Positions 1 to 9,413 of a stretch of DNA of 64,000 nucleotides are shown piece by piece. The position numbers were made by a program, and so were the translations under genes. The stretch is from the NCBI RefSeq assembly GCF_003967515.1, contig NZ_BIFQ01000001.1, forward strand, positions 3,100,001-3,164,000, in the 5' to 3' direction. This stretch comes from Dictyobacter aurantiacus. GTDB lineage: Bacteria; Chloroflexota; Ktedonobacteria; Ktedonobacterales; Ktedonobacteraceae. Numbering within the stretch: position 1 is the first letter of the stretch; each line of letters opens with the position of its first letter. The notes beneath the pieces were generated by a model. It saw only the letters and a list, made by a program, of their open reading frames with translations, made no database searches and had not been told where the DNA came from.

Positions 1-2
1 CG

Positions 3-404
3 ATCGGTCGCGCCCTGGCGGCGCTCGGGTATGGCACGCAGTTCACTGGCGACGAGTGGGAAGAGGCCCATCGCATCGTCGATAGCCCGGTAGAGCGCCA
101 GGCAGCCGCCATCTCTAATGGTGTCGGCTCAAATGGTCATAATTCTTCCCTGGTTTCGGTGCGCCCGGCCAGCAATGGCTCGAACGGCAATCGCCCGGCG
201 GCTGAACAGAATGGCAAAGCCGAAAATGAAGCGCCCACCAATGCCACCGAGCAACAGCTTTCGAGCATTCGTAAGTTGTGTGATCACCTTGGTAAGACCG
301 TGCCAGCCGATACTTCCACGCTGAGCTATACCGGCGCGCGCAAAATGATTCAACAGTTGACCGCAGAATACAGGGAGTCCAAGCAGAACAACAAGGCCTC
401 CTAA
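3..404 (+). CDS. C-terminal part of a single-strand-annealing-like protein (5' truncated)
   Basis: The start lies before the window; 133 residues are visible in frame 3, ending at TAA 402-404. The first residues read IGRALAALGYGTQF, resembling the conserved turn of ERF/Rad52-type single-strand annealing proteins and related phage recombination proteins. A low-complexity Asn/Gly/Ser linker (about residues 36-80) follows, then a helical tail with QQLSSIRKLCDHLGK, a pattern often seen at the end of such proteins. The next small gene begins 16 nt downstream and is probably co-transcribed. The family call rests on one short motif plus architecture, so a different DNA-binding role is possible. Confidence 0.5.
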   Translation: MGRALAALGYGTQFTGDEWEEAHRIVDSPVERQAAAISNGVGSNGHNSSLVSVRPASNGSNGNRPAAEQNGKAENEAPTNATEQQLSSIRKLCDHLGKTVPADTSTLSYTGARKMIQQLTAEYRESKQNNKAS

Positions 405-420
405 AGGAAGAATATATCCT

Positions 421-624
421 ATGAGCCCGGCTGAGTTAGAACATGCCCATCAATGTATGCAACAGCGGTGGTATGAGTTAGTACAGGCTGAGCAGCAAGG
501 AGCACCGGTTCGTGATTTAGAGCGTCTGTATGAAAAATACATTGACGCTGTCGAGATCTATAACCGGGGCTCTCAGAGTGGCCCGGTCGTTTACCAGAAG
601 CGTAAGTTTCCTGGGGTCGCATAA
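421..624 (+). CDS. Small hypothetical protein, 67 aa
   Basis: I do not recognise this family. The ATG follows an AAAGGAAG ribosome site and begins 16 nt after the preceding stop, so the two genes look like one transcript. The product is soluble, acidic and largely helical (residues 3-47, heptad-like spacing of Leu/Tyr), with a polar tail. It ends eight bases before a clear intrinsic terminator, which supports it as a real last gene of the unit. Confidence 0.6.
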   Translation: MSPAELEHAHQCMQQRWYELVQAEQQGAPVRDLERLYEKYIDAVEIYNRGSQSGPVVYQKRKFPGVA

Positions 625-631
625 AAGCAAG

Positions 632-664
632 GTGTTCGGTTCGTGTATGAACCGAACACTTTTT
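632..664 (+). terminator. Intrinsic terminator
   Basis: An 11-bp perfect stem (632-642 with 649-659, GTGTTCGGTTC) with a 6-nt loop is followed by a T run at 660-664. It lies 8 nt after the stop of the 67-aa gene. Confidence 0.9.
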
Positions 665-770
665 GTATCCCCGCCTACGGCGGGAAAGGGAGAGGAAGGG
701 ATTTTGGGGCGCCCCAAACCCCGGCAGGAGGGGCTCGCCGCCCTCCTGCACCTCCCTGCTTTATACAGGA

Positions 771-2342
771 TCAATCTTCGCCCCAGCGGGAGGGCTGATA
801 GGGTTTTTTCTGCACCGGTCGGGGTGCCGCGTTAAGGTAGGTTGAGAATCTTTGAAAGAGATGGGGTAACCACTGACGCAGGAAGTTTTGCTGTTCAGCA
901 GCGGGTTTTTGCTGACCATAGCGTTCCTGCGCGTAGGCACGGGTAAACTCGTCCAGGATGGCCGGGTCGGTTGGGGTGTCTGTGCTACCAGCTGGGAGTT
1001 TATGGGCGGATAACAAGAGCAGGCGCCGCTGGTATTCCGCCGGTGTCTCGGTCGGATAGCGGCCGAACTCACCGCCTTTTTCCGCCATCGATTGCAAAAA
1101 GCCGCGATAGCGGGCACGCATTGAATTGGTCTCCAGCGGTTCTAATTGGCTGCTTACCACCTGCTGCTGACGCTCCTGGCGCCGTTCTCTACGGATTTGC
1201 TGCATATCCAGCCCCTCGCGTACCTCCTCCTCTTCGGGCAGCGTATTTTCTTCCCCGTGTTGCCGCTTGTTTTTGACAAACAGCACAATAGCGATCAAGA
1301 CCGCAATGGCGGCGGCGATCACAAGCAGACGCAGCAGCAGCATCGTCGTGGGATCGGCTATGTTTTGATGAAGGTGAATCTGCGAAAGGCTCTTTGGCTG
1401 TGGCTTCTTCTGGGAAGAGAAGGCTGGCGGCGCGGGCGCGGGTCCCAGCAGATGATTGAGCCAGCCCAATAGCCAGTTCAGGACCATGGAGACGCCATAG
1501 AAAATCCAGCTGATCACCAGCAGGAGGAACTGGGCTATCCAGTCGACCAATGACCAGAATGGACTCAGGAGCATGATTAGTATCGCGTTGGGAAGAATCT
1601 CCATCAGTATGCAGAGCGCGATCAACACCAGCCATGTAATGGTCAGGGCCACGATCCACCTGCTGCTCCCCTCTTTCATCCCTGTCTGTGATTGCCGGGC
1701 CTGTTCCTTGCGCGCCGCTCCGATACGTGTAAAAGAGAGCGCCACGAAGCCAGACAGGAAGAAGATTGGCAGATCGCGCAACAGCTCATTGTTGATGCTA
1801 TACGTCGAACCGATATCCCCCAGCAGTGAGAAGGTGAGCACAAGCAGGATTGCACCCAGGCCGATCTTAAAAAAGAGGATCAACTGATCATCGCTGAAAC
1901 CTCCCCGGGCCCGATCAACGCCACGCTTCCAGGCCCAGCCGGTCAGCACAATCATGAAGACCACGGTGAACGTATCGCCGAGCGCGTAATAGTGGGTCAG
2001 ACCCAGCAGCAGGAGTCCCAGGATAATGCCCAGCACGTCAAACGAGGTCACGTGCATCCCGACCTCGTAGTCCAGCTGGTGACCACGCTGCTGGCGTCGA
2101 TGATATCCCCACAGTCCCCACCAGTGAAACAGCAGCAGGGTTAGCACAATACTTCCGACATCCAGGTAGTTGATACTCTGTGTCAGACGCAGAAATATCA
2201 ATTGCAAGAGCAGGAAGATGGGTTGAGCCTCCATCAACGCCGACGCAATAGGAATGGCCAGCAGCTCAATCCAATTGGAGGCTACGCGCGCTGGTACCGA
2301 TGGCTGCGTTCTGTCCGTCGCCGACGGCCTGAATAAGCTCAT
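771..2342 (-). CDS. Multi-pass membrane protein with C-terminal DUF4129 domain
   Basis: A 523-residue protein with about nine hydrophobic segments in the first 320 residues, another near residues 350-375, then a cytosolic tail that matches the DUF4129 pattern (RARYRGFL, RYPTETPAEY, FTRAYAQERYG). DUF4129 normally sits at the C-terminus of TgpA-type transmembrane transglutaminases, encoded with MoxR and DUF58 genes as here. No transglutaminase Cys-His-Asp core is visible between the membrane segments. The start chosen is the ATG at 2342, preceded by GGAGGAAAGGAG; it overlaps the end of the DUF58 gene by 77 nt. Probably a membrane scaffold for the MoxR/DUF58 complex. The partner function is inferred. 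Confidence 0.8.
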   Translation of the reverse strand: MSLFRPSATDRTQPSVPARVASNWIELLAIPIASALMEAQPIFLLLQLIFLRLTQSINYLDVGSIVLTLLLFHWWGLWGYHRRQQRGHQLDYEVGMHVTSFDVLGIILGLLLLGLTHYYALGDTFTVVFMIVLTGWAWKRGVDRARGGFSDDQLILFFKIGLGAILLVLTFSLLGDIGSTYSINNELLRDLPIFFLSGFVALSFTRIGAARKEQARQSQTGMKEGSSRWIVALTITWLVLIALCILMEILPNAILIMLLSPFWSLVDWIAQFLLLVISWIFYGVSMVLNWLLGWLNHLLGPAPAPPAFSSQKKPQPKSLSQIHLHQNIADPTTMLLLRLLVIAAAIAVLIAIVLFVKNKRQHGEENTLPEEEEVREGLDMQQIRRERRQERQQQVVSSQLEPLETNSMRARYRGFLQSMAEKGGEFGRYPTETPAEYQRRLLLLSAHKLPAGSTDTPTDPAILDEFTRAYAQERYGQQKPAAEQQNFLRQWLPHLFQRFSTYLNAAPRPVQKKPYQPSRWGED

Positions 2343-3690
2343 GCCACTGCTCCTTTCCTCCAATGTTATACGTAGCCAGGTTAGCGGTATCTGGGAGCTC
2401 CTTGCCTTCCTCAAGATCGCCAGCCAGAATGATATTGACGGCGGTCCCATGGCGGCGACGCTCAAGCAGGTAGTCGATCGTCGTCGGGCTCAGCGTATTG
2501 ACCGGGCTGACTAGCAGGATAGTTGTGCCCTGCTGAAACATCTCATCCTCCATCTCGATAATGCGCTCGATTGGTGTATTAAACGTTGGCACCAGGCGCG
2601 CCATCGTACTCAGGATCTGCTCGTAATGGGCATAGTCGCGGGCGAAAGGCAGGCTGATACCGGGGGGTGAGATGGTGGTGGCGTTCGACTTACGGGCCGC
2701 CTCCTCGTCAAATACCTGGTCGGTATTGACCTCGGTGCTAAACGTATGGGTAGCCGTCACCATCGAGCTATTGGTCAATATACCGACCATGTAGCCTTCA
2801 TCCAATCCCCAGATCGCCAGGGAGGCGGCCGCCGAGATGCAGTATTCCTGTAGCTCTTCGTCCATTCCCTTCGACTCGTTCGAGTAGGTCCAGGTATCGA
2901 GAAGGATCAGCAGGTGCCGCTCGGTGGTTGACTCGTAGATTTTGCTGCGCAGCTCACCCACGCGAGCCGTCGCCTTCCAGTCGATGCGGCGTGGATCGTC
3001 GCCCATTTGATACTCGCGATTGCCCGCGAACCAGAGCGGATCCTCCAGCAGCTGACGCGCTCCCACATACTCGCCCATCGGAAAGACCGAGGGAAGTCCC
3101 AGGTTCTCGATTGGGGCGATCAGTGGATAGACCAGCAACGTCTCATTGGCGGGCAACACCAGTCCACGATCCAGCCAGCCGAAGGGATCACTGCAGTTCA
3201 GGCGCAGAGGACCAAAGAGATGAAAGCCACGGGCATGGCAGCGCATGCGATAGCGACGCGTCACGCGCTGATAGGACCAGAGTAGCCAGGTGCTGATCAA
3301 GGTATCGCGTTTGATTGTCTGTAGCCGACTGCTGCGGTCACCTGTAATCGTCAATGGGGGAGAGATCGAATTCTCCATCTGCAGCCAGGGCAATGGCAAA
3401 AACTTACGATTCTCCACCGTAACCGACAGGGTAACCTGCTCGCCAAAGAAGAGATGCGACTGATCGACTTTCTGGCGTACCAGCAGATGCTTTAGCGCGT
3501 AGCGATACCAGATCTCGGGTACTATGCCGACCAGGAACGTAAAAAGAGCGGCCAGCACCATCAAAGGCTGGCGTGTAATCACACTCAGGATCAGCAGAGC
3601 CAGGGCCAGGTAGTACCAGAGTCGCCGCTTTTTGAGCAGCTGATCAGCTGGCTCAGCTTGCTGAAGATGCGTATCTTCCTCAATACTCAT
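2266..3690 (-). CDS. DUF58 domain protein (MoxR partner)
   Basis: A 474-residue protein with two adjacent N-terminal membrane segments (about residues 24-62) and a cytosolic or beta-rich region leading into the DUF58 motif REYQMGDDPRRIDWKATAR near residue 225. This is followed by a von Willebrand A-like region starting HLLILLDTWTYS. DUF58 proteins are regularly encoded beside MoxR ATPases and are thought to serve as their VWA-type adaptors. The ATG at 3690 follows CAAGGT. The gene starts 6 nt after the MoxR stop and its end overlaps the DUF4129 gene, so the three form a tight operon read leftward. Confidence 0.88.
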   Translation of the reverse strand: MSIEEDTHLQQAEPADQLLKKRRLWYYLALALLILSVITRQPLMVLAALFTFLVGIVPEIWYRYALKHLLVRQKVDQSHLFFGEQVTLSVTVENRKFLPLPWLQMENSISPPLTITGDRSSRLQTIKRDTLISTWLLWSYQRVTRRYRMRCHARGFHLFGPLRLNCSDPFGWLDRGLVLPANETLLVYPLIAPIENLGLPSVFPMGEYVGARQLLEDPLWFAGNREYQMGDDPRRIDWKATARVGELRSKIYESTTERHLLILLDTWTYSNESKGMDEELQEYCISAAASLAIWGLDEGYMVGILTNSSMVTATHTFSTEVNTDQVFDEEAARKSNATTISPPGISLPFARDYAHYEQILSTMARLVPTFNTPIERIIEMEDEMFQQGTTILLVSPVNTLSPTTIDYLLERRRHGTAVNIILAGDLEEGKELPDTANLATYNIGGKEQWHELIQAVGDGQNAAIGTSARSLQLD

Positions 3691-3696
3691 GAAAAA

Positions 3697-4689
3697 TTAC
3701 CTTGTAGCTGGCGGGGTCGCGATAGCCTCAACTGGTACCTCGATCGTCTGCACGATCTCGTTAATGATCTCCTGACTGCGTCGACCGCGCATGCGATTGC
3801 GATTAGTCGCCAGAATACGGTGTCCCAGCACAAAAGGTGATAGATACTTAATATCGTCTGGCTGCACAAAGTTGCGTCCCTGGATGGCGGCGTAGGCTTC
3901 GCAGGCGCGATACAGGGCTAGCGTACCACGGGGGCTCACGCCCAGCTGGATCGCGTCGTTCCGGCGCGTGGCACGCACAATGGCCAGTAAATAGCGTTCC
4001 ACCTCCGGCTGCCACTGCACCTCGCGAACCGCCCGCTGCAGGCCCACAAATTCGGTCGCGCTGACCACAGGCTGTAAGGTTTCCAGTGGCTCATTCAGCT
4101 TAAAGCGATGCAGAATCTCCTGCTCCTCCTGCTCTTCCGGATAGCCCATCTGCACTCGGAGCAGGAAGCGATCGAGCTGAGCCTCTGGCAGAGGGAACGT
4201 TCCCTCCAGCTCAACGGGATTCTGTGTGGCCAGCACCAGAAATGGGCGTGGCAACTGTTTGCTCTCGCGCTCAACCGTCACCTGCCTTTCGGCCATCGCC
4301 TCCAGCAGGGCCGACTGCGTGCGCGGGGTCGTACGATTGATCTCGTCGACCAGCAGGATCTGGGCGAACAGGGGTCCACTGCGGAAGACAAACTCATTCT
4401 GCTTCTGATCGTAATAGCTAACGCCGATGATATCGGTCGGAAGAAGATCGGGCGTACCCTGTACGCGTTGAAAGGTCGCGCCCAACGAGCGGGCCAGCGC
4501 CTTGGCCAGCACCGTTTTCCCCATCCCCGGCACGTCTTCCAGCAACACATGGCCATCGCTCAACAGCGCCACCAGTAATAGATCGATAACTTCTAATTTA
4601 CCAATGATTACACGTGCCACATTGTCACGAATTTGTCCCGCGTACCGCTGAACCGCGGCCAGTGACGGAACAAAAGCATCATTTCCCAT
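3697..4689 (-). CDS. MoxR-family AAA+ ATPase
   Basis: A 330-residue AAA+ ATPase. Walker A is DVPGMGKT (residues 52-59), Walker B ILLVDEINRT (111-120), followed by the sensor segment LVLATQNPVELEGTFPLPEA, all typical of MoxR chaperone-like ATPases. The longer reading upstream runs through the palindrome at 4766-4821 and is not credible, so I start at MGNDAFVP (ATG 4689), preceded by GGAG and giving the usual family length. First gene of the MoxR-DUF58-DUF4129 operon. Members usually act with VWA-domain partners in complex assembly or envelope stress; the specific target here is unknown. Confidence 0.92.
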   Translation of the reverse strand: MGNDAFVPSLAAVQRYAGQIRDNVARVIIGKLEVIDLLLVALLSDGHVLLEDVPGMGKTVLAKALARSLGATFQRVQGTPDLLPTDIIGVSYYDQKQNEFVFRSGPLFAQILLVDEINRTTPRTQSALLEAMAERQVTVERESKQLPRPFLVLATQNPVELEGTFPLPEAQLDRFLLRVQMGYPEEQEEQEILHRFKLNEPLETLQPVVSATEFVGLQRAVREVQWQPEVERYLLAIVRATRRNDAIQLGVSPRGTLALYRACEAYAAIQGRNFVQPDDIKYLSPFVLGHRILATNRNRMRGRRSQEIINEIVQTIEVPVEAIATPPATR

Positions 4690-4721
4690 CCCTCTATATC
4701 TCCAATCGTCATTATAGCTGC

Positions 4722-4765
4722 CAAAGCGCACCCGCTCGGGTGTCCGCATGCGCGGCCGCGCTGGT
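4722..4765 (-). repeat. GC-rich tail of palindromic element
   Basis: Read on the minus strand this begins CCAGCGCGGCCGCGCATGCG, directly after the palindrome at 4766-4821. The same tail follows palindromes at 27148, 40502 and 60237 and, reversed, flanks 14007. Confidence 0.65.
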
Positions 4766-4821
4766 TTTATATATTGGTGCAGCAGGGGCACATTTGTGCC
4801 CCTGCTGCACCAATATATAAA
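4766..4821. repeat. Long perfect palindrome P1
   Basis: Arms 4766-4792 and 4795-4821 pair over 27 bp with a TT centre. The arm contains ATTGGTGCAGCAGGGGCACA, sharing the TTGGTGC core of several other palindromes in the window. It lies in the leader of the MoxR operon and has no T run of terminator type. Confidence 0.9.
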
Positions 4822-4984
4822 TGACTCGTGAGCACCGTAGGTGCGAAAAATCAGGTACGTAGCAGGCGATGATCTCGTGGATCTGACACTCTCAGAGAAG
4901 AGTGGGATATCCAATCGTTATACAAGTGTAACATGAAAAAGCCGCATTGGTCCAGAAAAGCATAGCGGTCTGCGCTGACAGATT

Positions 4985-5605
4985 TTAATGTTGTGTTTTT
5001 TTATGCAGATCGCGTAACGCCTGCAGATAAGCATTGGTGTCATTCTGGAGCTGGCGCATATGTGCGGCGCGATAGTTTGCCGCGCCTGGAGGCGTGATGG
5101 CCGGAGGTGTGGTTGGATGTGAGAAATGACGCAACGCCTGCATTCCCCGGGCAAAGAGCTGGCGTACCGGCTTGAAGGTCAGATAAGACCACAGCAGAAG
5201 CAGCAGATACCAGGATAAAAAGAGATAAGCCCGCTGATGTCGGAAGAGCAGATAGCTGAGCAGGCCCAGCAACAGCGTATTGCCCGCGATGACAACGGGT
5301 TTATCTGTGAAACTCCCTTTCTTAATCGTGGGTGCTGGCGGGATGGTTGCTAGTGGCTCACAGTGTGGCGAGACCTGATCCGCAGTAGCGCCTGATTGTT
5401 CAGATTGTGGTTTGAAGATGTTCGTATCCGTTGTGGGTAGTACACTGGCTAATGGGCGTATATGTTGCGCTTCTACCTTATCAGTTATAGGAGAGAGCAT
5501 TAATGATGGTAATAGATCTATCGTGATCGCTGCATGTGGCAGCAGTTCTCCGCCGGTCGCGGCTTTAACGAGTAACACTTTCTTCAGACGTGGCATATGT
5601 GGCAT
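4985..5605 (-). CDS. Hypothetical protein with two membrane segments
   Basis: A 206-residue protein I do not recognise. Residues 1-105 are low in secondary-structure signal and rich in Pro, Ser and Thr. Two hydrophobic stretches follow (GNTLLLGLLSYLLF and YLFLSWYLLLLLWSYL, about residues 108-145), then a basic amphipathic region and a helical tail. The start MPHMPRLKK is preceded by a GCAGGGGG stretch; the second Met three codons later is an alternative. It stands alone between the MoxR operon and the hydrolase gene. Confidence 0.6.
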   Translation of the reverse strand: MPHMPRLKKVLLVKAATGGELLPHAAITIDLLPSLMLSPITDKVEAQHIRPLASVLPTTDTNIFKPQSEQSGATADQVSPHCEPLATIPPAPTIKKGSFTDKPVVIAGNTLLLGLLSYLLFRHQRAYLFLSWYLLLLLWSYLTFKPVRQLFARGMQALRHFSHPTTPPAITPPGAANYRAAHMRQLQNDTNAYLQALRDLHKKTQH

Positions 5606-5732
5606 ATGTATACCCCCTGCAATCCCTTCAAAAACCCTTTAATACACGTTGCTCATTATACCGATTTATAGAGTATAAGGCAAGCATAATGACATAAAGA
5701 TGTACTTATGGGGATATTCAGGCGGTTTTTTT

Positions 5733-5792
5733 ATATAAGTAGTATGAAATTGGAGCCCGGCATGCCGGGCTCCAATTTCATACTACTTATAT
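5733..5792. repeat. Long perfect palindrome P2
   Basis: A 60-bp sequence that equals its own reverse complement (30-bp arms, no loop, centre GGCATGCC). It starts 14 nt after the stop of the leftward hydrolase gene. In that direction it is followed by A residues rather than T, so it is not a standard intrinsic terminator. Confidence 0.92.
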
Positions 5793-5806
5793 GTGCCTGC
5801 TATATG

Positions 5807-6676
5807 TTAGATGTTGGTTACAAAGTCGCTCAGTGCCCTGGCGACACCATCGGGGGCATCGAACAGTGCCAGGTGACCGGTATTGGGTAGAACGACCAGC
5901 TGTGACTGTGGAATTTCACGATGCAGGCGTTCGGCGTAGGACAGCGGAATCTGCTCATCCCTCTCCCCCCAGACAATCAGAGTCGGTTTGCCCAGGCTGC
6001 GCAGATCACTGGAGACCGAGTTCAGGTAGTAGGGGATGAGGTTGCGCACCTGTTGAAAGAGAATCTCTTTGCCGATCTCGTTATTCCAGGGATCGACGTA
6101 GTTGCTGATTACCTTAGCAAACGCCTGTGGATTTGCGCTACCACGTGGCAGCGTCTCACGCAGGTCATTGATCAAATCTTCCAGCTGCGTATTATGGGGT
6201 GCGTCAAAATCGCGGCGCTTCTCCATATCGGTCAACGGCCAGTTTTCCGCGAACGTATGCAGGTAGCAATTGGTATTGACCAGCACCAGAGCCCGTGTCT
6301 GTGGGCGCAGCAGGCGTGTTGCGAGCACCTGTGCCACGCCACCGCCCAGGCCATGGCCAACCAGCACAATATTGGTGAGCTGTAGATCTTTAATCAGGTA
6401 CGAAAGCACATCTGCCTGTCCCCAGACAGAGGTATCGGCCGGCCACGGATGATCAGACTGGCCGAAGCCAAGCATATCGAAGGCATAGACCGCGCGTCGT
6501 AACGCGCCGAGCTGGCCCATAATGCCTTCCCATGAGAAAGCCCCGGAAGGAAAATCGTGTAGAAGAACGATGGCACCATCGGTGCCATATTCCGCACCCT
6601 GTACCAGGTAGCTAATATTATAGTGAACAGAACGTCCCGAGCGTCGTTCGAGAACGCCAGATGTATTGCTAGCCAT
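5807..6676 (-). CDS. Alpha/beta-hydrolase fold protein with Gly in place of the nucleophile
   Basis: A 289-residue alpha/beta hydrolase of the epoxide hydrolase/lactonase type: oxyanion region LLHDFPSG (residues 38-45), strand-turn AFDMLGFGQSD, acid Asp240 in WGERDEQIP and His268 in PNTGHLALFD. The nucleophile elbow reads VGHGLGGG, so residue 109, normally Ser (or Asp in dehalogenases), is Gly. With that change ordinary hydrolase chemistry is not expected; a cofactor-free lyase, binding or sensing role, or loss of function, is possible. Start ATG 6676 is preceded by AGAGAGGA; the Met seven codons upstream lacks a ribosome site. Confidence 0.85.
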   Translation of the reverse strand: MASNTSGVLERRSGRSVHYNISYLVQGAEYGTDGAIVLLHDFPSGAFSWEGIMGQLGALRRAVYAFDMLGFGQSDHPWPADTSVWGQADVLSYLIKDLQLTNIVLVGHGLGGGVAQVLATRLLRPQTRALVLVNTNCYLHTFAENWPLTDMEKRRDFDAPHNTQLEDLINDLRETLPRGSANPQAFAKVISNYVDPWNNEIGKEILFQQVRNLIPYYLNSVSSDLRSLGKPTLIVWGERDEQIPLSYAERLHREIPQSQLVVLPNTGHLALFDAPDGVARALSDFVTNI

Positions 6677-6700
6677 AAATCCTCTCTTTAATTGCATTCT

Positions 6701-6765
6701 AAGATGTATGTGTTGGTGCCATCACGGTCGCTTAGCGACCGTGATGGCACCAACACATACATCTT
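6701..6765. repeat. Long perfect palindrome P3
   Basis: Arms 6701-6732 and 6734-6765 pair over 32 bp around a single T. The arm includes GTTGGTGCCATCACGGTCGC. It begins 2 nt after the enolase stop codon (reading leftward) and ends shortly before the hydrolase gene. Confidence 0.92.
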
Positions 6766-6767
6766 AC

Positions 6768-8198
<1,431 letters not shown>

Positions 8199-8274
8199 TT
8201 AAGGAGTCAGTTGTGTGACGGCGCATGGGGCGCGAATGCGCGCCTCATGCGCCGTCACACAACTGACTCCTTAA
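8199..8274. repeat. Long palindrome P4
   Basis: Arms 8199-8234 and 8239-8274 form a 36-bp stem with one G-T type mismatch and an AATG loop; the apex is GGCGCG-AATG-CGCGCC. It starts 15 nt after the hisC stop (leftward) and lies before eno. Confidence 0.9.
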
Positions 8275-8289
8275 AGCCCAGATAATAAT

Positions 8290-9405
8290 TTATATATATT
8301 CATCGATGCTATCGAGTGCGCTAGCAATGATATCTGTATGTTCGGGGCGCCCGACGCTCAGGCGAACAAAATTGCTCAGGTAGGGATGATTAAAGTAGCG
8401 GAGCATAACGCCGCGGGACTCGACCGCACGCTTGATGCGTTCCATCCGGACCTCCTCTACATCCACCTCGGTCAAAATGAAATTACCCTGTGAAGGCATA
8501 GGATGCAGATACGGACGCCGGGCCAGCATCTGGAACAGGCGATCTCGTTCCTCAATGAGCAAGCGTACCTTGCCCAGGGTATAATCCAGGTGCTTCAATG
8601 TTTCGATGGCCGCGATATGTCCGGCCATATTTACTTCAAAGGGACACTGTGCGCGGCGCATATACGACACGATCCACTCGGGAAAAATGCCATAGCCAAC
8701 GCGCAAACCGGCCAGGCCAGCCCATTTGCTGAAGGTACGCATCACGATCAGGTTACGATGCTGGGGGACCAGGTGGGCCAGCCCCTGTGGTTTATCCGAG
8801 AACTCGGTGTAAGCCTCATCGACCATCACGATGCGACCCGTATCCAGCAGAGCCAGGATATCCTGTTCGCTGACCGGGTTCCCGGTTGGATTATTGGGTG
8901 AGCAAAGAACGATCATCTTGGTCTCAGGGGTCAGAGCCTTGATGATAGCCTCCACATCCACCTCATAATCATCTGTGCGTGGCACCTCAAGTACATATGC
9001 CCCACAGAATGTCGTAATGAAGGTATAGAGAGAGAATGTTGGTGGGCAACAGATAATGTTGTCACCAACAGAAAGAAAAATGTGCCAGAGCAGATTAATC
9101 AGCTCATTGCTACCGTGGCTGACCACGATATGCTGACTATCGACTCCCGTATACTCTGCGAGGGCCTGTTTGAGCGCCCGCGAGTCTGTATCGGGATAAT
9201 TATTATAAGCGAAGTAGTTACCTAAAGCGGCAACCACTTCGGGGGCTGGTCCATACGGACTTTCATTCGCGTTCAGCTTAATAAGCTGATCAACTGGTAT
9301 TCCTGTACGTGCACTGAATGCTTCCTGAGACTCACCAGGTATATATTCAGCCATTCGGTCCAATTCTGGGCGCACGTGAACAGGACGAGGGGAATACGTA
9401 TACAT
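8290..9405 (-). CDS. hisC: Histidinol-phosphate aminotransferase
   Basis: A 371-residue PLP-dependent class I/II aminotransferase of the HisC type: KLNANESPYGP at residues 43-53, PNNPTG (170-175), VDEAYTEF (195-202), Schiff-base Lys227 in TFSKWAGLAGLRVGYG, and C-terminal GNFILTEV and RYFNHPYLSNFVRLSVG. It transfers the amino group of glutamate to imidazole acetol phosphate in histidine synthesis. An aromatic or phenylalanine aminotransferase of the same family cannot be fully excluded without other his genes nearby. The start follows AGGACAAACC, and the membrane-protein gene upstream ends 8 nt earlier, so they are likely co-transcribed. Confidence 0.9.
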   Translation of the reverse strand: MYTYSPRPVHVRPELDRMAEYIPGESQEAFSARTGIPVDQLIKLNANESPYGPAPEVVAALGNYFAYNNYPDTDSRALKQALAEYTGVDSQHIVVSHGSNELINLLWHIFLSVGDNIICCPPTFSLYTFITTFCGAYVLEVPRTDDYEVDVEAIIKALTPETKMIVLCSPNNPTGNPVSEQDILALLDTGRIVMVDEAYTEFSDKPQGLAHLVPQHRNLIVMRTFSKWAGLAGLRVGYGIFPEWIVSYMRRAQCPFEVNMAGHIAAIETLKHLDYTLGKVRLLIEERDRLFQMLARRPYLHPMPSQGNFILTEVDVEEVRMERIKRAVESRGVMLRYFNHPYLSNFVRLSVGRPEHTDIIASALDSIDEYI

Positions 9406-9413
9406 GGTTTGTC

